DNA of 36,814 bases from assembly GCA_015063165.1 (NCBI GenBank), contig SUSZ01000025.1:1-36814 (forward strand), given 5' to 3'. The stretch is from Thermoplasmata archaeon (lineage in GTDB: Archaea; Thermoplasmatota; Thermoplasmata; Methanomassiliicoccales; Methanomethylophilaceae). This document shows positions 1 through 8,186 of the stretch, piece by piece. The translations under genes and the position numbers were made by a program. A model generated the notes under the pieces. That model was not told the DNA's origin, did no database searches, and saw only the letters and a list, made by a program, of their open reading frames with translations. Numbering within the stretch: the first letter of the stretch is position 1; each line of letters opens with the position of its first letter.

Positions 1-204
1 CACGAGTGCCCGCGCTGCGGCCTCAGGATCGACCGGGACGTTAACGCCGCCATGAACATACTGGAACGGGGGTCGGCTCGCGACCCCGGCCCCGTCCGAG
101 GGCCGAATCGCCCCGCCGGTCGGCACGTTCCTGCGGATCCGGCCCAGAAGGCCGCAGGTAGGCTTCCGGACTTATACCATAAAATCCAGGAGTTAGAGTT
201 CTAA
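1..204 (+). CDS. tnpB: IS605-family TnpB (OrfB) RNA-guided nuclease/transposase, 3' end only
   Basis: The window opens inside this gene; frame 1 reads to TAA at 202-204 (67 residues visible). Residues 3-6 give CPRC, the second knuckle of the C-terminal zinc finger, followed by DRDVNAAMNIL, which is the hallmark TnpB tail with the last catalytic Asp region. TnpB is the RNA-guided DNA endonuclease of IS200/IS605 elements. The rest of the gene and any tnpA lie upstream of the window. The remaining tail is G+C rich and can fold into hairpins, for example a 7-bp stem at about 69-87; the 3' part of tnpB and the right end of such elements normally encode the guide (omega) RNA, so 60-280 is where it would be expected. 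I cannot identify the right end itself. Confidence 0.85.
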   Translation, partial: HECPRCGLRIDRDVNAAMNILERGSARDPGPVRGPNRPAGRHVPADPAQKAAGRLPDLYHKIQELEF

Positions 205-286
205 AAGAAACACACCCTATCTAGGGCCGAGGCGTCCCGCCCCGCGACCCTTTCCTGGATATGGAATGAGGTTATACTGCTCTGGT

Positions 287-694
287 TCAGTTGTTGACGA
301 TCACTGTCGTTCCGCTCGCGTTCTTCGTCAGGTAGTCCGACACGCTGCCGAACACCATTCTCTTTACGCCGGACTGGCCTCTCGTTCCGCATACGACGAC
401 GTCGTAGTCGCGGGAGAGCATCGCTATATCCTTCGCGGCGTGGCCGATAGCTACCTTGTAATCCACTTCAACTTCCATTGCCTCGGCCTCGGATCTGACG
501 AACGAGAATACCTTTTGAGCGGTCTCGTCTATCTCAGCGATCGAATAGTAGGTGGGTACGAGCCTGTATCCGATGTCTTCGACGAATACTGCGGTAACCT
601 TACCGCCGGACTCCTTCGCCATGGACAGTGCCTTGGACACGGCCGCTCTATTCTTCACGCTTCCGTCAACAGCTAACAGTATCTTTTGGAACAT
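287..694 (-). CDS. Universal stress protein (UspA family)
   Basis: A 135-residue single-domain UspA protein. It starts MFQKILLAVDGS, the usual first strand with the nucleotide-contacting Asp. Near the C-terminus it has GTRG-x9-GSVS, an intact G-2x-G-9x-G(S/T) ATP-binding motif, so this copy probably binds ATP. USP proteins are small cytoplasmic dimers linked to stress and energy limitation; the exact partner is not known. It ends in TGA. It lies downstream of the chagasin-like gene on the same strand, with a second USP on the other side. A palindrome (TTATTG-N6-CAATAA) lies 71.5 bp upstream of the ATG and a TATA-like AAATATTC lies between the two; the second USP has the same arrangement, which suggests shared control. 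Confidence 0.9.
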   Translation of the reverse strand: MFQKILLAVDGSVKNRAAVSKALSMAKESGGKVTAVFVEDIGYRLVPTYYSIAEIDETAQKVFSFVRSEAEAMEVEVDYKVAIGHAAKDIAMLSRDYDVVVCGTRGQSGVKRMVFGSVSDYLTKNASGTTVIVNN

Positions 695-756
695 TTCATA
701 TCCCGAAATGAATTAGACGTTTTGAATATTTAATGAATTTGCCTTAAATTAGTATA

Positions 757-774
757 TTATTGAGTCTACAATAA
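757..774. promoter_or_regulatory. Palindromic operator-like site upstream of the first USP gene
   Basis: Perfect 6-bp inverted repeat TTATTG-AGTCTA-CAATAA. The right arm continues as CAATAAAAAT. It matches, in sequence, spacer length and distance to the start codon, the palindrome at 2602-2627 upstream of the second USP gene. On the coding (minus) strand both read ATTTTTATTG-N6-CAATAA. It sits upstream of the TATA-like element, so a DNA-binding activator or repressor is plausible. The function is inferred. Confidence 0.55.
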
Positions 775-864
775 AAATCGTGACCGTCTCCGCATTAATG
801 GAATCGGGTCATTAAAAATGATGCATAGACAATAAAATGGTGGATGAGTGTTCTCGACAGAAAC

Positions 865-2022
865 TCATCTAAAGAGCCTAAAACCAGGTTTGACAGTCAG
901 CAGCAACACAATGCTTTTTATAGGTGAATCTTCCCAGTCGCGCCCGTACTGCGCTACGAACCTGTACTCCCCCGGGGTGTCCGCGGCCAGCTTGTAGATC
1001 GTCGTTCCTCCGGCTCCGCATATGCTCTTGTTCCTGGTGTCGGAGACGTAGCTCTCCTTCACATGCAGGCCGCCGTCGTCAACAACCTTCCATTTGAATC
1101 CTGTGGTGGGGTTGGACTTGAGCTTGAGGACGTATTCCTTCCTGACCCTGGTCTCCCCCTTGACGGTCATGGGTTCCGGAAGGGCAGCCGTCTTGGTACC
1201 GTTCCCTGCAGGCTCGGTGGCTGTCAGGACGACCTCCAGGGAGTTTATCCCTTGTTCCTCCCATGGGCGCATATAGACGGCATGAAGGACGTAGGTCCCT
1301 GGGGCTCTGGCGGTCATCTCGAAGATATGCTTCCCGCCGACTCCGCATAGGTAGCCCGGATTGGGGTCGGATTCGTACCTGTCTTCGCATATGAGGCCCC
1401 CGTCGTCCACGACGACCCATCTGAAGCCCGTGGTGATGTTGGCGTCCATGGTCAAGGAAACAGTCTTTCCGACGACCGTCTCTACCTTCTTCCTGTTCTC
1501 TACAGGTTCTACCTTGAGGTTCAGAGCGAGCATTTTTTCGGAGCGGGAGAGCAGCAACCTGTATTCCCCCGGAGGGCCTGCCTTCAGATTCAGGACCGGC
1601 CTATTCTGCTCGTCGATCCCCGCTTCGCATTCTATGCCGTCATCGTGGGCGACCTCCCAAGGTTCTCCTGGCTCCTCGGACAAGACCACGGACAGGTTGA
1701 ATCCTTCCCATGTTTGCTGATACAAGCTGTCGCATTGGGGGAACACGTACAGGTCCACCTCGAAGGTGTCTCCGATCTCGTCGGGAGAGCGCTCGCTCTG
1801 AAGTATGAATATGTGTCTTCCGGGAATGTCGGATCCGACCGCATAGAACGTGGTGCCTCCTACCCCGTCCAGGCAGCCAGGGTTGTCATCGGGCTCGTAC
1901 CAGCTCTTGTAGCTCAGCCCGCCGTCGGACTTCACCTTCCATTCGTAGCCAGTGGTCGGGTTGGTTTCCAGATTGAAAACGAACTGTTCGCCGATCGGGA
2001 CGGAGCCTTTGAGGACTGCCAT
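865..2022 (-). CDS. Multi-domain chagasin-like (inhibitor family I42) cysteine protease inhibitor
   Basis: A 385-residue protein with three copies of the chagasin signature. Domain 1: NPTTGYEW at 21-28 and GVGG at 53-56. Domain 2: ITTGFRW at 196-202, GVGG at 227-230 and MRPWE at 251-255. Domain 3: NPTTGFKW at 304-311, GAGG at 336-339 and GRDWE at 360-364. In chagasin these three loops plug the active site of papain-type cysteine proteases. Residues about 101-175 between domains 1 and 2 look like another beta-rich unit without the loops. No signal peptide or membrane segment is visible, so the protein is predicted cytoplasmic, which is unusual because many family members are secreted. It lies between two stress-protein genes on the same strand. 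Start MAVLKGSV at 2022; stop TGA. The target protease is unknown. Confidence 0.85.
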   Translation of the reverse strand: MAVLKGSVPIGEQFVFNLETNPTTGYEWKVKSDGGLSYKSWYEPDDNPGCLDGVGGTTFYAVGSDIPGRHIFILQSERSPDEIGDTFEVDLYVFPQCDSLYQQTWEGFNLSVVLSEEPGEPWEVAHDDGIECEAGIDEQNRPVLNLKAGPPGEYRLLLSRSEKMLALNLKVEPVENRKKVETVVGKTVSLTMDANITTGFRWVVVDDGGLICEDRYESDPNPGYLCGVGGKHIFEMTARAPGTYVLHAVYMRPWEEQGINSLEVVLTATEPAGNGTKTAALPEPMTVKGETRVRKEYVLKLKSNPTTGFKWKVVDDGGLHVKESYVSDTRNKSICGAGGTTIYKLAADTPGEYRFVAQYGRDWEDSPIKSIVLLLTVKPGFRLFR

Positions 2023-2134
2023 GGCTGGGAATCACCACCGATAAAGAAAACTGTTGTCTCGGCGGGCGGAGGCACAAGGCTATATGATACCTCCGTCGCG
2101 CCGATTTAAAAAAGATAGCGTGATGCTTGGGCTA

Positions 2135-2542
2135 TCAGCTCTTGACTACCATCGTTGCGCATTTCGACATCCGTGTCAGGGAATCGGATACGCTTCCTAG
2201 CAGCATCCTGGAGACTCCCTTGCGGTTGCGCGATCCGCATACGACGAAATCATAGCTGCGAGACAAGGATGCGATGTCTCTGGCTGCATGGCCTACGGTC
2301 ACCTTGAACTTGATATCAACCCCGGCTTCGTCGGCCATGGATCTGACGTTGGAGAACACGTCTCTTGCCATGACATCGACTTCACTGAGGGAATAGAACG
2401 AAGGACTCAGCTTGAAGCCGATTTCCTTCACGTACACCGCGGTTATGCTCCTGTTCGATTCTTTGGCCATCGATATGGCCTTCCGTACCGCCGGAATGCT
2501 CGATTTGGTCCCGTCGACCGCTAGGAGGATTTTCTCACCCAT
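2135..2542 (-). CDS. Universal stress protein (UspA family), altered nucleotide motif
   Basis: A 135-residue UspA protein, the same length as the copy at 287-694 and clearly its paralogue (MGEKILLAVDGT start, GSVSDSLT near the end). The ATP motif reads GSRN-x9-GS: the second glycine of G-2x-G-9x-G(S/T) is replaced by Asn, so nucleotide binding may be weakened or changed relative to its neighbour. It ends in TGA. It is divergent from the aconitase gene; the 205-bp spacer carries the palindrome at 2602-2627, centred 72.5 bp from this ATG, and a TATA-like TTAATATTCC downstream of it. Confidence 0.9.
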   Translation of the reverse strand: MGEKILLAVDGTKSSIPAVRKAISMAKESNRSITAVYVKEIGFKLSPSFYSLSEVDVMARDVFSNVRSMADEAGVDIKFKVTVGHAARDIASLSRSYDFVVCGSRNRKGVSRMLLGSVSDSLTRMSKCATMVVKS

Positions 2543-2601
2543 CTCGCATCACTATGTAGAAATTTGAGTATGGAATATTAAAAACATTCATCTGTGAATG
2601 A

Positions 2602-2627
2602 ATTTTTATTGTAATCGCAATAAAAAT
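2602..2627. promoter_or_regulatory. Palindromic operator-like site between the second USP and aconitase genes
   Basis: Perfect 10-bp inverted repeat ATTTTTATTG-TAATCG-CAATAAAAAT with a 6-nt spacer. A further half-site CAATAAAAA lies at 2638-2646. It is the longer version of the palindrome at 757-774 and has nearly the same distance to its USP start codon (72.5 against 71.5 bp). Because the spacer is divergent it could also affect the aconitase promoter, whose likely TATA (CATATACC) is near 2709-2716. A second short inverted repeat, CATTCA-TCTG-TGAATG, lies at 2585-2600. Confidence 0.6.
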
Positions 2628-2747
2628 GAATTAAAATCAATAAAAATTCTATCGGCGACTCCGATGAGGCATGCTATGCGTTCTGTATACTTGTCTTTTC
2701 GCCAATCTCATATACCAAGCGTGTTTACTCTTGGCCAAGGGAATACC

Positions 2748-5381
2748 ATGGCAGAGATCGGAGAATGCATGAAGACGATTTCCACCGCGGAGGGGGACGT
2801 CTGTGTATACAGCCTCAGGGAGCTGGAGTCGAAAGGCATAATCAAGAACCTGTCCAAGATGCCGTACAGCATCAAGGTCATCGTCGAATCCATGCTGAGG
2901 CAGAGGGACGGAAAGCTCGTGACCGACGAGGACGTCATCACGGCAGCATCCTGGAATCCGACCGAGAACACGGACCGCGACATACCCTGGATACCTGCCA
3001 GGGTTCTGCTCCAGGACCTCACCGGCGGAGCCGCGGTCGCGGATCTGGCATCCATGAGGGACGCCGTTGCGGCCATGGGCAAAGACCCCGAGCTCATCAA
3101 CCCGCTCGTTCCTGTCGATCTGGTCATCGACCACTCCGTGAACACCGATTTCGCCGGAAGGGACGATGCAAAGGAGCTCAACGAGAAGCTCGACTTCGAG
3201 AGGAACCAGGAGAGGTACGCCCTCTTCAAATGGGCCCAGAGGTCCTTCAAGAACTTCCGCGCGGTGCCTCCCGGGAACGGAATCTGCCATCAGGTCAACC
3301 TCGAGTACCTCTCTCCTCTCGTCCACGTGAAGGAGAAGGACGGGAAGAAGATCGCTTATCCGGATTCCTGCTTCGGAACCGACTCGCACACCACCCAGAT
3401 CGACGGATTGGGAGTCGTGGGATGGGGAGTCGGAGGAATAGAGGCGGAGGCCGTCATGGTCGGCCAGCCCAGCTACATGAAGCTGCCCGATGTCATCGGA
3501 TTCAGGCTCACCGGAGAGCTCAGACCCGGCATCACCGCCACCGACCTGGTCCTCACCGTAGTCCAGATGCTCAGGAAGAAGGGAGTCGTAGGAAAGTTCG
3601 TTGAGTTCTACGGACCCGGATACAAGAACCTCGATCTCGCCGACAGGGCGACCATCGCCAACATGGGACCCGAGTACGGAGCTACCATGGGATTCTTCCC
3701 CGTCGATGAGAAGACGATCGAGTATCTGAAGCTCAGCGGAAGGGACCTGGACCACATCGACACCGTCGAGAAATACATGAAGGAGCAGACGATGTGGTAC
3801 GACGGCGAGCCCGAGTACACCGACGGAATCGAGCTGGACCTCGCCACAGTCGAGCCCTGCCTAGCCGGCCACAAGAGGCCCCAGGACAGGATCCTCCTCT
3901 CCGAGATGAAGGAGAAGTTCGCCGAGACCCTCACCGCCCTGGGCGTCGAGGAGCAGAAGAAGCCCGTCGCGGGAGAGCTCGGAGACGGTTCGCTCGTCAT
4001 CGCTTCCATCACCTCCTGTACCAACACGGCCAATCCGTCCGTGATGATCGCCGCCGGTCTGGTCGCGAAGAAGGCCGCCGAGCTCGGACTCAAGCCTAAG
4101 GATTACGTCAAGACATCGCTGGCGCCCGGTTCCAGGGTCGTCACCGAGTACCTCAGGAACTCCGGGCTGCTCGTTTATCTCGAGAAGCTGGGATTCCAGG
4201 TCTGCGGATACGGATGCATGACCTGCATAGGGAACTCCGGACCCCTGTCCGATGCTGTCAGCAACTCCATCAGGGCCAACGATCTTGTTGTCGCCGCCGT
4301 CGCATCCAGCAACAGGAACTTCGAGGGCCGTATCCATCCGCTCGTCAGGGCCAACTACCTCGCCTCGCCCCCTCTCGTCGTGGCCTTCGCCATCGCAGGA
4401 AGGGTCGACATCGACATGGACAAGGAGCCTCTGGCTGTCGTCGACGGCAAGGAGGTCTACCTCAAGGACATCTGGCCCGCGGACTGGGAGATCGAGAAGC
4501 TCGTCGATGAATATGTCACCAGGAGCACCTTCGTCTCGAAGTACAAGAACATCTTCAAGGGATCCGAGAGGTGGGACGCCGTCAAGTGCAACGATTCTCC
4601 TCTCTTCTCCTGGGACGAGAACTCCACATACATCAGGAACCCTCCGTTCTTCGACGACATCTTCGAGGAGCCCGAGATAAAGAGCATAAGCAGGGCCAGG
4701 TGCCTCGCCAAGCTCGGAGATTCTATCACAACCGACCACATCTCGCCCGCAGGAGCATTCGCTGCCGACTCGGACGCAGGAAGGTACCTTCTGTCCAAAG
4801 GCGTGAAGAAGGAGGACTTCAACTCCTACGGTTCCAGAAGGGCCAACCACGAGGTCATGGTCCGCGGAACCTTCGCTAACGTCAGGCTGAAGAACCAGCT
4901 CGTCCCCGGAACCGAGGGAAGCAGGTCCGTCTATCTCCCCGACGGCTCCGTCGACACCATATTCGAGACCTCCCGCAAGTACGAGGAGGACATGACCCCC
5001 CTGATCGTCCTCGCCGGAAAGGAGTACGGGACCGGAAGCTCCAGGGACTGGGCAGCGAAAGGACCCCTCCTCCTCGGAGTGAAGGCGGTCATCGCGGAGT
5101 CCTTCGAGAGGATCCACAGGTCCAACCTGGTCGGAATGGGGATAGTCCCGCTGCAGTTCCTGCCCGGACAGAACTGCGAGACCCTCCGCCTGGATGGCGC
5201 TGAGACATTCGACATCGACCTGGAGGACCTCGAGCCCAAGGGAACCGTCAGGGTCACCGCATACAAGAACGGCAAGAAGCTGGAGTTCGACACCATCTGC
5301 AGGGTGGACATCGATGCCGAGATCGAGTACATCGCGAACGGCGGGATCCTCCAGTACGTCCTGAGAAGGATGGCCGAGTAA
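2748..5381 (+). CDS. acnA: Aconitate hydratase (AcnA/IRP type)
   Basis: An 877-residue aconitase, the usual length for the AcnA/IRP1 class. It interconverts citrate and isocitrate through a [4Fe-4S] cluster, feeding 2-oxoglutarate and glutamate synthesis in a methanogen's partial TCA pathway. The cluster cysteines are visible in SITSCTNTANPS and GYGCMTCIGNSG. The swivel domain has GKEYGTGSSRDWAAKG and RIHRSNLVGMG, typical of substrate-binding Ser/Arg residues. I chose the ATG at 2748 (MAEIGECMKTIS) because the frame upstream is A+T rich and does not look coding, and because a TATA-like CATATACC lies about 35 bp before it. Stop is TAA, one of only two in the window. A hairpin terminator follows. 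Confidence 0.95.
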   Translation: MAEIGECMKTISTAEGDVCVYSLRELESKGIIKNLSKMPYSIKVIVESMLRQRDGKLVTDEDVITAASWNPTENTDRDIPWIPARVLLQDLTGGAAVADLASMRDAVAAMGKDPELINPLVPVDLVIDHSVNTDFAGRDDAKELNEKLDFERNQERYALFKWAQRSFKNFRAVPPGNGICHQVNLEYLSPLVHVKEKDGKKIAYPDSCFGTDSHTTQIDGLGVVGWGVGGIEAEAVMVGQPSYMKLPDVIGFRLTGELRPGITATDLVLTVVQMLRKKGVVGKFVEFYGPGYKNLDLADRATIANMGPEYGATMGFFPVDEKTIEYLKLSGRDLDHIDTVEKYMKEQTMWYDGEPEYTDGIELDLATVEPCLAGHKRPQDRILLSEMKEKFAETLTALGVEEQKKPVAGELGDGSLVIASITSCTNTANPSVMIAAGLVAKKAAELGLKPKDYVKTSLAPGSRVVTEYLRNSGLLVYLEKLGFQVCGYGCMTCIGNSGPLSDAVSNSIRANDLVVAAVASSNRNFEGRIHPLVRANYLASPPLVVAFAIAGRVDIDMDKEPLAVVDGKEVYLKDIWPADWEIEKLVDEYVTRSTFVSKYKNIFKGSERWDAVKCNDSPLFSWDENSTYIRNPPFFDDIFEEPEIKSISRARCLAKLGDSITTDHISPAGAFAADSDAGRYLLSKGVKKEDFNSYGSRRANHEVMVRGTFANVRLKNQLVPGTEGSRSVYLPDGSVDTIFETSRKYEEDMTPLIVLAGKEYGTGSSRDWAAKGPLLLGVKAVIAESFERIHRSNLVGMGIVPLQFLPGQNCETLRLDGAETFDIDLEDLEPKGTVRVTAYKNGKKLEFDTICRVDIDAEIEYIANGGILQYVLRRMAE

Positions 5382-5393
5382 ACGCGAGACATC

Positions 5394-5428
5394 GCCGGAG
5401 GGGACCTTCCCTTCCGGCTCTTTTTTTT
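5394..5428 (+). terminator. Hairpin plus T-run terminator of the aconitase gene
   Basis: Starting 13 nt after the aconitase TAA, GCCGGAGGG pairs with CCCTTCCGGC (one G-U) around a short loop and is followed by eight T residues at 5421-5428. Archaeal termination mainly needs the T-run; the hairpin is an extra. Confidence 0.75.
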
Positions 5429-5464
5429 ACTCTTTTATTTAGAGCGTCGGCCTCTTCGACCTCT

Positions 5465-5683
5465 TCACAGCATGTAGAGGAACAGCGGGCTTCCGATGAC
5501 CTCTGAGAGCACTCCGACAGGCACCCCTGTGGATCCCAGCACCCTGCGCAGGCAGTCGCATATCACCAGGAACATCCCTCCGAAGGCGGCGGAAGCGGGA
5601 AGCAGGAACAACCGCGAGATAGACATGGCCGTGGCTTCGAAAGACCTGGAGTGACGTCTGAGCCATGTCGCGGAAACCTTTTC
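5465..5683 (-). pseudogene. 3' remnant of a FecCD-family (iron/cobalamin) ABC transporter permease
   Basis: Directly after the TGA of the MATE gene, in the same frame, 72 codons read to TGA at 5465-5467. They end with FLLPASAAFGGMFLV, then VPVGVLSEVIGSPLFLYML, which matches the last two membrane segments of BtuC/FecD permeases (LLPxSALxGA, then PVGxxTxxxGxPxFxxLL). Past the TGA the frame reads RGRRGRRSK, like the normal basic tail of the family, so the TGA may be an Arg-codon mutation. The first three quarters of the permease, and any substrate-binding protein or ATPase partner, are missing. This is a deletion scar, not a functional gene. Confidence 0.6.
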
Positions 5684-7063
5684 TCAGGCAGGAATGCCCT
5701 CGGTTGGCGGACCTGCCGCTTCCGCCTTCTTGAACACGATAATCGCGTGGATCAGCATCATCAGGCCTCCGGTTATCTCTCCGACAGTCAGCAGTATCCA
5801 CAGCGAGTCCAAGGTCCCGAAGGTGTATGCGCCGAACACGAAGAGGGCTGTGAGCAGTATGTTCCTTGCCAGAGAGTTGAACATGCCTCCGCGGGCGCGG
5901 TCCACCGCCTGCATCAGGGACGAACCGGTGTAGACGAACGACATGAACGGCAGGAAGACGCAGAACATGAGGATCATGCTGGTCATCTCGTGCTGCATGT
6001 GCTTCAGGCCGTCGCTGTGGGTGAAAGCGGCTGAGATAGGGTCGGCCAGCACCGCCGTTATGGCGGAGAACACCACCAGCAGGACGAAGGCGTAGACGGC
6101 CGTGAAGCGGAATCCGTCCTTGATCATGTCGAATCTTCCCATGCCGTATTCCGCCGAGCATACGCTCACCAGGGCGCCTCCCATGGCCTGTGCGGGCACC
6201 AGGAGTATGTAGAACACCCTCCAGCTGGACGAGTAGATCGCCGCTCCGTCGGTTCCTCCGCAATGGATGACGCAGAGGTTCAGGGCGATGTTGAACACGT
6301 TGATGACGGACAGCTCGAGAGCCTCCGGTAGCCCCACGGAGAAGATGTCCTTCCTCATGGCGCGGTCGCTCTTGAGGTACTCCTTCCTGATGCGGACGAA
6401 CAGACCCCTTCCGCGGATGTACCAGATGACGGCTATCAGGCAGGACACGGCGAAGGATATTGCGGTGGCCCACGCGGCTCCGGCGACGCCCATGTCCAGT
6501 CCGAAGATCATTATCGGATCCAGGATGATGTTAACAACGGCTCCAGAAGCCTGCATGAGCATCGAGCGCTTAGCGGCCCCTTCTCCGCGGAGCATCCCAG
6601 CTAGGATGCCGCTGAGGATGATGAAGAACGTCGTGATGTACAGGGGGTAGGCGTACCCCAGGCACACGTCGTTGATGTCTCCGGAGCCCATCAGGGGCAT
6701 AAGGAAGGGCGCTGTGAGCACCAGGACCGGGGTCAGTATCAGCGACGCCTGCACCGACACCACGAGTCCCTGAGCGGCCGAGCGTTCGGCCAGAGCCCTG
6801 TCCTTCATCCCGATGTGGCGGGAGATCGCTGCGGACACCCCGATGCCGAGACCGTTGCCTATCCCTATCTGGACGCAGTAGATCGGGTAGACTATCCCGA
6901 GGGCGGCCATGGCGCTTCCGCCGAGGTCCGAGACCCAGAGGCTGTCGACGATGTTGTTGAGGCTCTGGAACAGGAGAGCTACGGCTAGAGGTATAGCCAA
7001 GGCTACGATTCCCTTCCTCTGGTTTCCGATAAGGAGCTCTACGCCTTTCGTCTCTCCGTCCAT
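5684..7063 (-). CDS. MATE-family multidrug/sodium efflux transporter
   Basis: A 459-residue integral membrane protein with about twelve hydrophobic helices in two related halves, the size and layout of MATE exporters, which move cationic compounds out of the cell in exchange for Na+ or H+. Typical features are the first-helix stretch AIPLAVALLFQSLNNIVDSLWV and the second-half counterpart PEALELSVINVFNIALN. The C-terminus KKAEAAGPPTEGIPA is hydrophilic. Start MDGETKGVELL at 7063; on the coding strand a TATA-like AATAAATATAACC lies about 25-35 bp upstream. The stop TGA is followed in frame by the FecCD remnant, so the 3' end lies at a deletion junction and the last few residues may not be original. 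The substrate cannot be told from sequence. Confidence 0.9.
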   Translation of the reverse strand: MDGETKGVELLIGNQRKGIVALAIPLAVALLFQSLNNIVDSLWVSDLGGSAMAALGIVYPIYCVQIGIGNGLGIGVSAAISRHIGMKDRALAERSAAQGLVVSVQASLILTPVLVLTAPFLMPLMGSGDINDVCLGYAYPLYITTFFIILSGILAGMLRGEGAAKRSMLMQASGAVVNIILDPIMIFGLDMGVAGAAWATAISFAVSCLIAVIWYIRGRGLFVRIRKEYLKSDRAMRKDIFSVGLPEALELSVINVFNIALNLCVIHCGGTDGAAIYSSSWRVFYILLVPAQAMGGALVSVCSAEYGMGRFDMIKDGFRFTAVYAFVLLVVFSAITAVLADPISAAFTHSDGLKHMQHEMTSMILMFCVFLPFMSFVYTGSSLMQAVDRARGGMFNSLARNILLTALFVFGAYTFGTLDSLWILLTVGEITGGLMMLIHAIIVFKKAEAAGPPTEGIPA

Positions 7064-7296
7064 AAGAACCGCCCATGCACAGGTTATATTTATTAGACAC
7101 CTACCAACCAGCGCATGATTCGATAGTTTTTGTTGTTGGATAATCCGGGATACGGGATCGGTTTCCAGACAAACAGAAAAGAGGTCGAATCCGTCGGCGA
7201 GGTCTAGACTGATCGGCCTATCAAATTAAGGAATGATGACAAAGAGACGGGGAAAACCGGCTATCGTGCAGGTCCGGCTCTGTTCCGATGAGCTCC

Positions 7297-7953
7297 TCAT
7301 CCGCCTGTGAACGTGGCTACCAGGGTGATAACCCAAGCAAGGCTGGTTATTATGAGTCCGCATTTCCAGCCTTCCATTCCGACGTACTTCCCCATCCTCC
7401 ATCCGATGAAGAACATGGTTATGGCGGAAAGCGCGGACGCAGCGAACAGGGCGTCGTACAGGTCGTCGATCAGCAGCAGAGGTATGGAGGTGGGGATAAG
7501 AGGGAGGATTGTGGCTATGAAGCAGTAGAACGCGCTGATCGCCATGCGTCTGCGGTCGGACCTCATCTCCTCCTCGCTCTCTATGTCGAGCTCGGCTATC
7601 TTTCTGCAGGCCTCCAGCTTCTGCTCAGTATCGACGAGGTCCAGAGGGCTGTTGTCGAAGTCGTCCGCCATCATCTCCGCCTTCTGCTCGAGAGGGATGT
7701 CGGAGCGCATGTAGTTCAGCATCCTGCGCTGATCGAGCACGTCTATGACGAAGAAGAGGATGCAGTCTATGGCTCCCCAGGTGAAGTCCATCCCTACCAT
7801 CAGGATTATGATGTCCGTGGCGGACGAGAAGTTGATGATGCCGAATCTGGATGCGCTGATGAACAGGAGGGCCATGATGAACCCGTACATCATCTCCTGA
7901 AGGGCGAGGCCTGGGCCGGTACGGCTCACGATGCTCCTGATTATCAGTCCCAT
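7297..7953 (-). CDS. VIT1/CCC1-like membrane protein
   Basis: A 218-residue protein with about five membrane segments: QEMMYGFIMALLFISAS near the N-terminus, a helix ending in DFTWGAIDCILFFVIDVL, then a charged cytoplasmic stretch (about residues 75-135), and three C-terminal helices including FFIGWRMGKYVGMEGWKCG. The pattern QExxxGxxMALxF ... xxWGxIDxxxF and the C-terminal GxxxGKxxxxxxWxxG resembles short prokaryotic proteins related to vacuolar iron/manganese transporters of the VIT1/CCC1 group. The usual metal-binding Glu/Met residues of the plant transporter are not obvious, so iron transport is an inference. It is transcribed towards the MATE gene but 230 bp away. Stop TGA. Confidence 0.6.
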   Translation of the reverse strand: MGLIIRSIVSRTGPGLALQEMMYGFIMALLFISASRFGIINFSSATDIIILMVGMDFTWGAIDCILFFVIDVLDQRRMLNYMRSDIPLEQKAEMMADDFDNSPLDLVDTEQKLEACRKIAELDIESEEEMRSDRRRMAISAFYCFIATILPLIPTSIPLLLIDDLYDALFAASALSAITMFFIGWRMGKYVGMEGWKCGLIITSLAWVITLVATFTGG

Positions 7954-8072
7954 TGGAGGGGAATGCTCTTGCGGGTATTTACGAGGATTGAGAGTTCTAT
8001 GACGAAGGCAAAGATCGCTGGGATTACTGGAATATGATTATGCGATATCGCATTCCATCGCCTTATGCAAAT

Positions 8073-8080
8073 CCTTATAT
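8073..8080 (+). promoter_or_regulatory. TATA box of the tRNA-Pro gene
   Basis: CCTTATAT lies 26-33 bp upstream of the mature tRNA 5' end, the normal archaeal TATA-to-start distance. Confidence 0.55.
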
Positions 8081-8105
8081 CAGTCGAACAAATCCGCTCT
8101 CCAGT

Positions 8106-8178
8106 GGGCCCGTGGGGTAGCTTGGTATCCTTGTGGCTTCGGGAGCCATTGACTCCGGTTCAAATCCGGGCGGGCCCA
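8106..8178 (+). tRNA. tRNA-Pro (anticodon CGG)
   Basis: A full cloverleaf can be drawn. Acceptor stem GGGCCCG pairs with CGGGCCC. The D arm has A14 and G18-G19. The anticodon stem GTGGC pairs with GCCAT (one G-U) around loop TTCGGGA, giving anticodon CGG. The T arm TCCGG pairs with CCGGG around TTCAAAT, and the discriminator is A. CCA is not encoded. A T-run (8183-8187) follows. The 3' end faces an integrase gene about 150 bp away, so this tRNA is the probable integration site of a mobile element; I did not find a second copy of the 3' segment in the window. Confidence 0.92.
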
Positions 8179-8186
8179 CTTATTTT

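Noticed and set aside
2598-2747. Upstream extension of the aconitase frame
   Set aside because: A+T-rich, contains the palindrome and TATA-like elements, and aconitases of this class start at about MAEIGECM; treated as promoter region.
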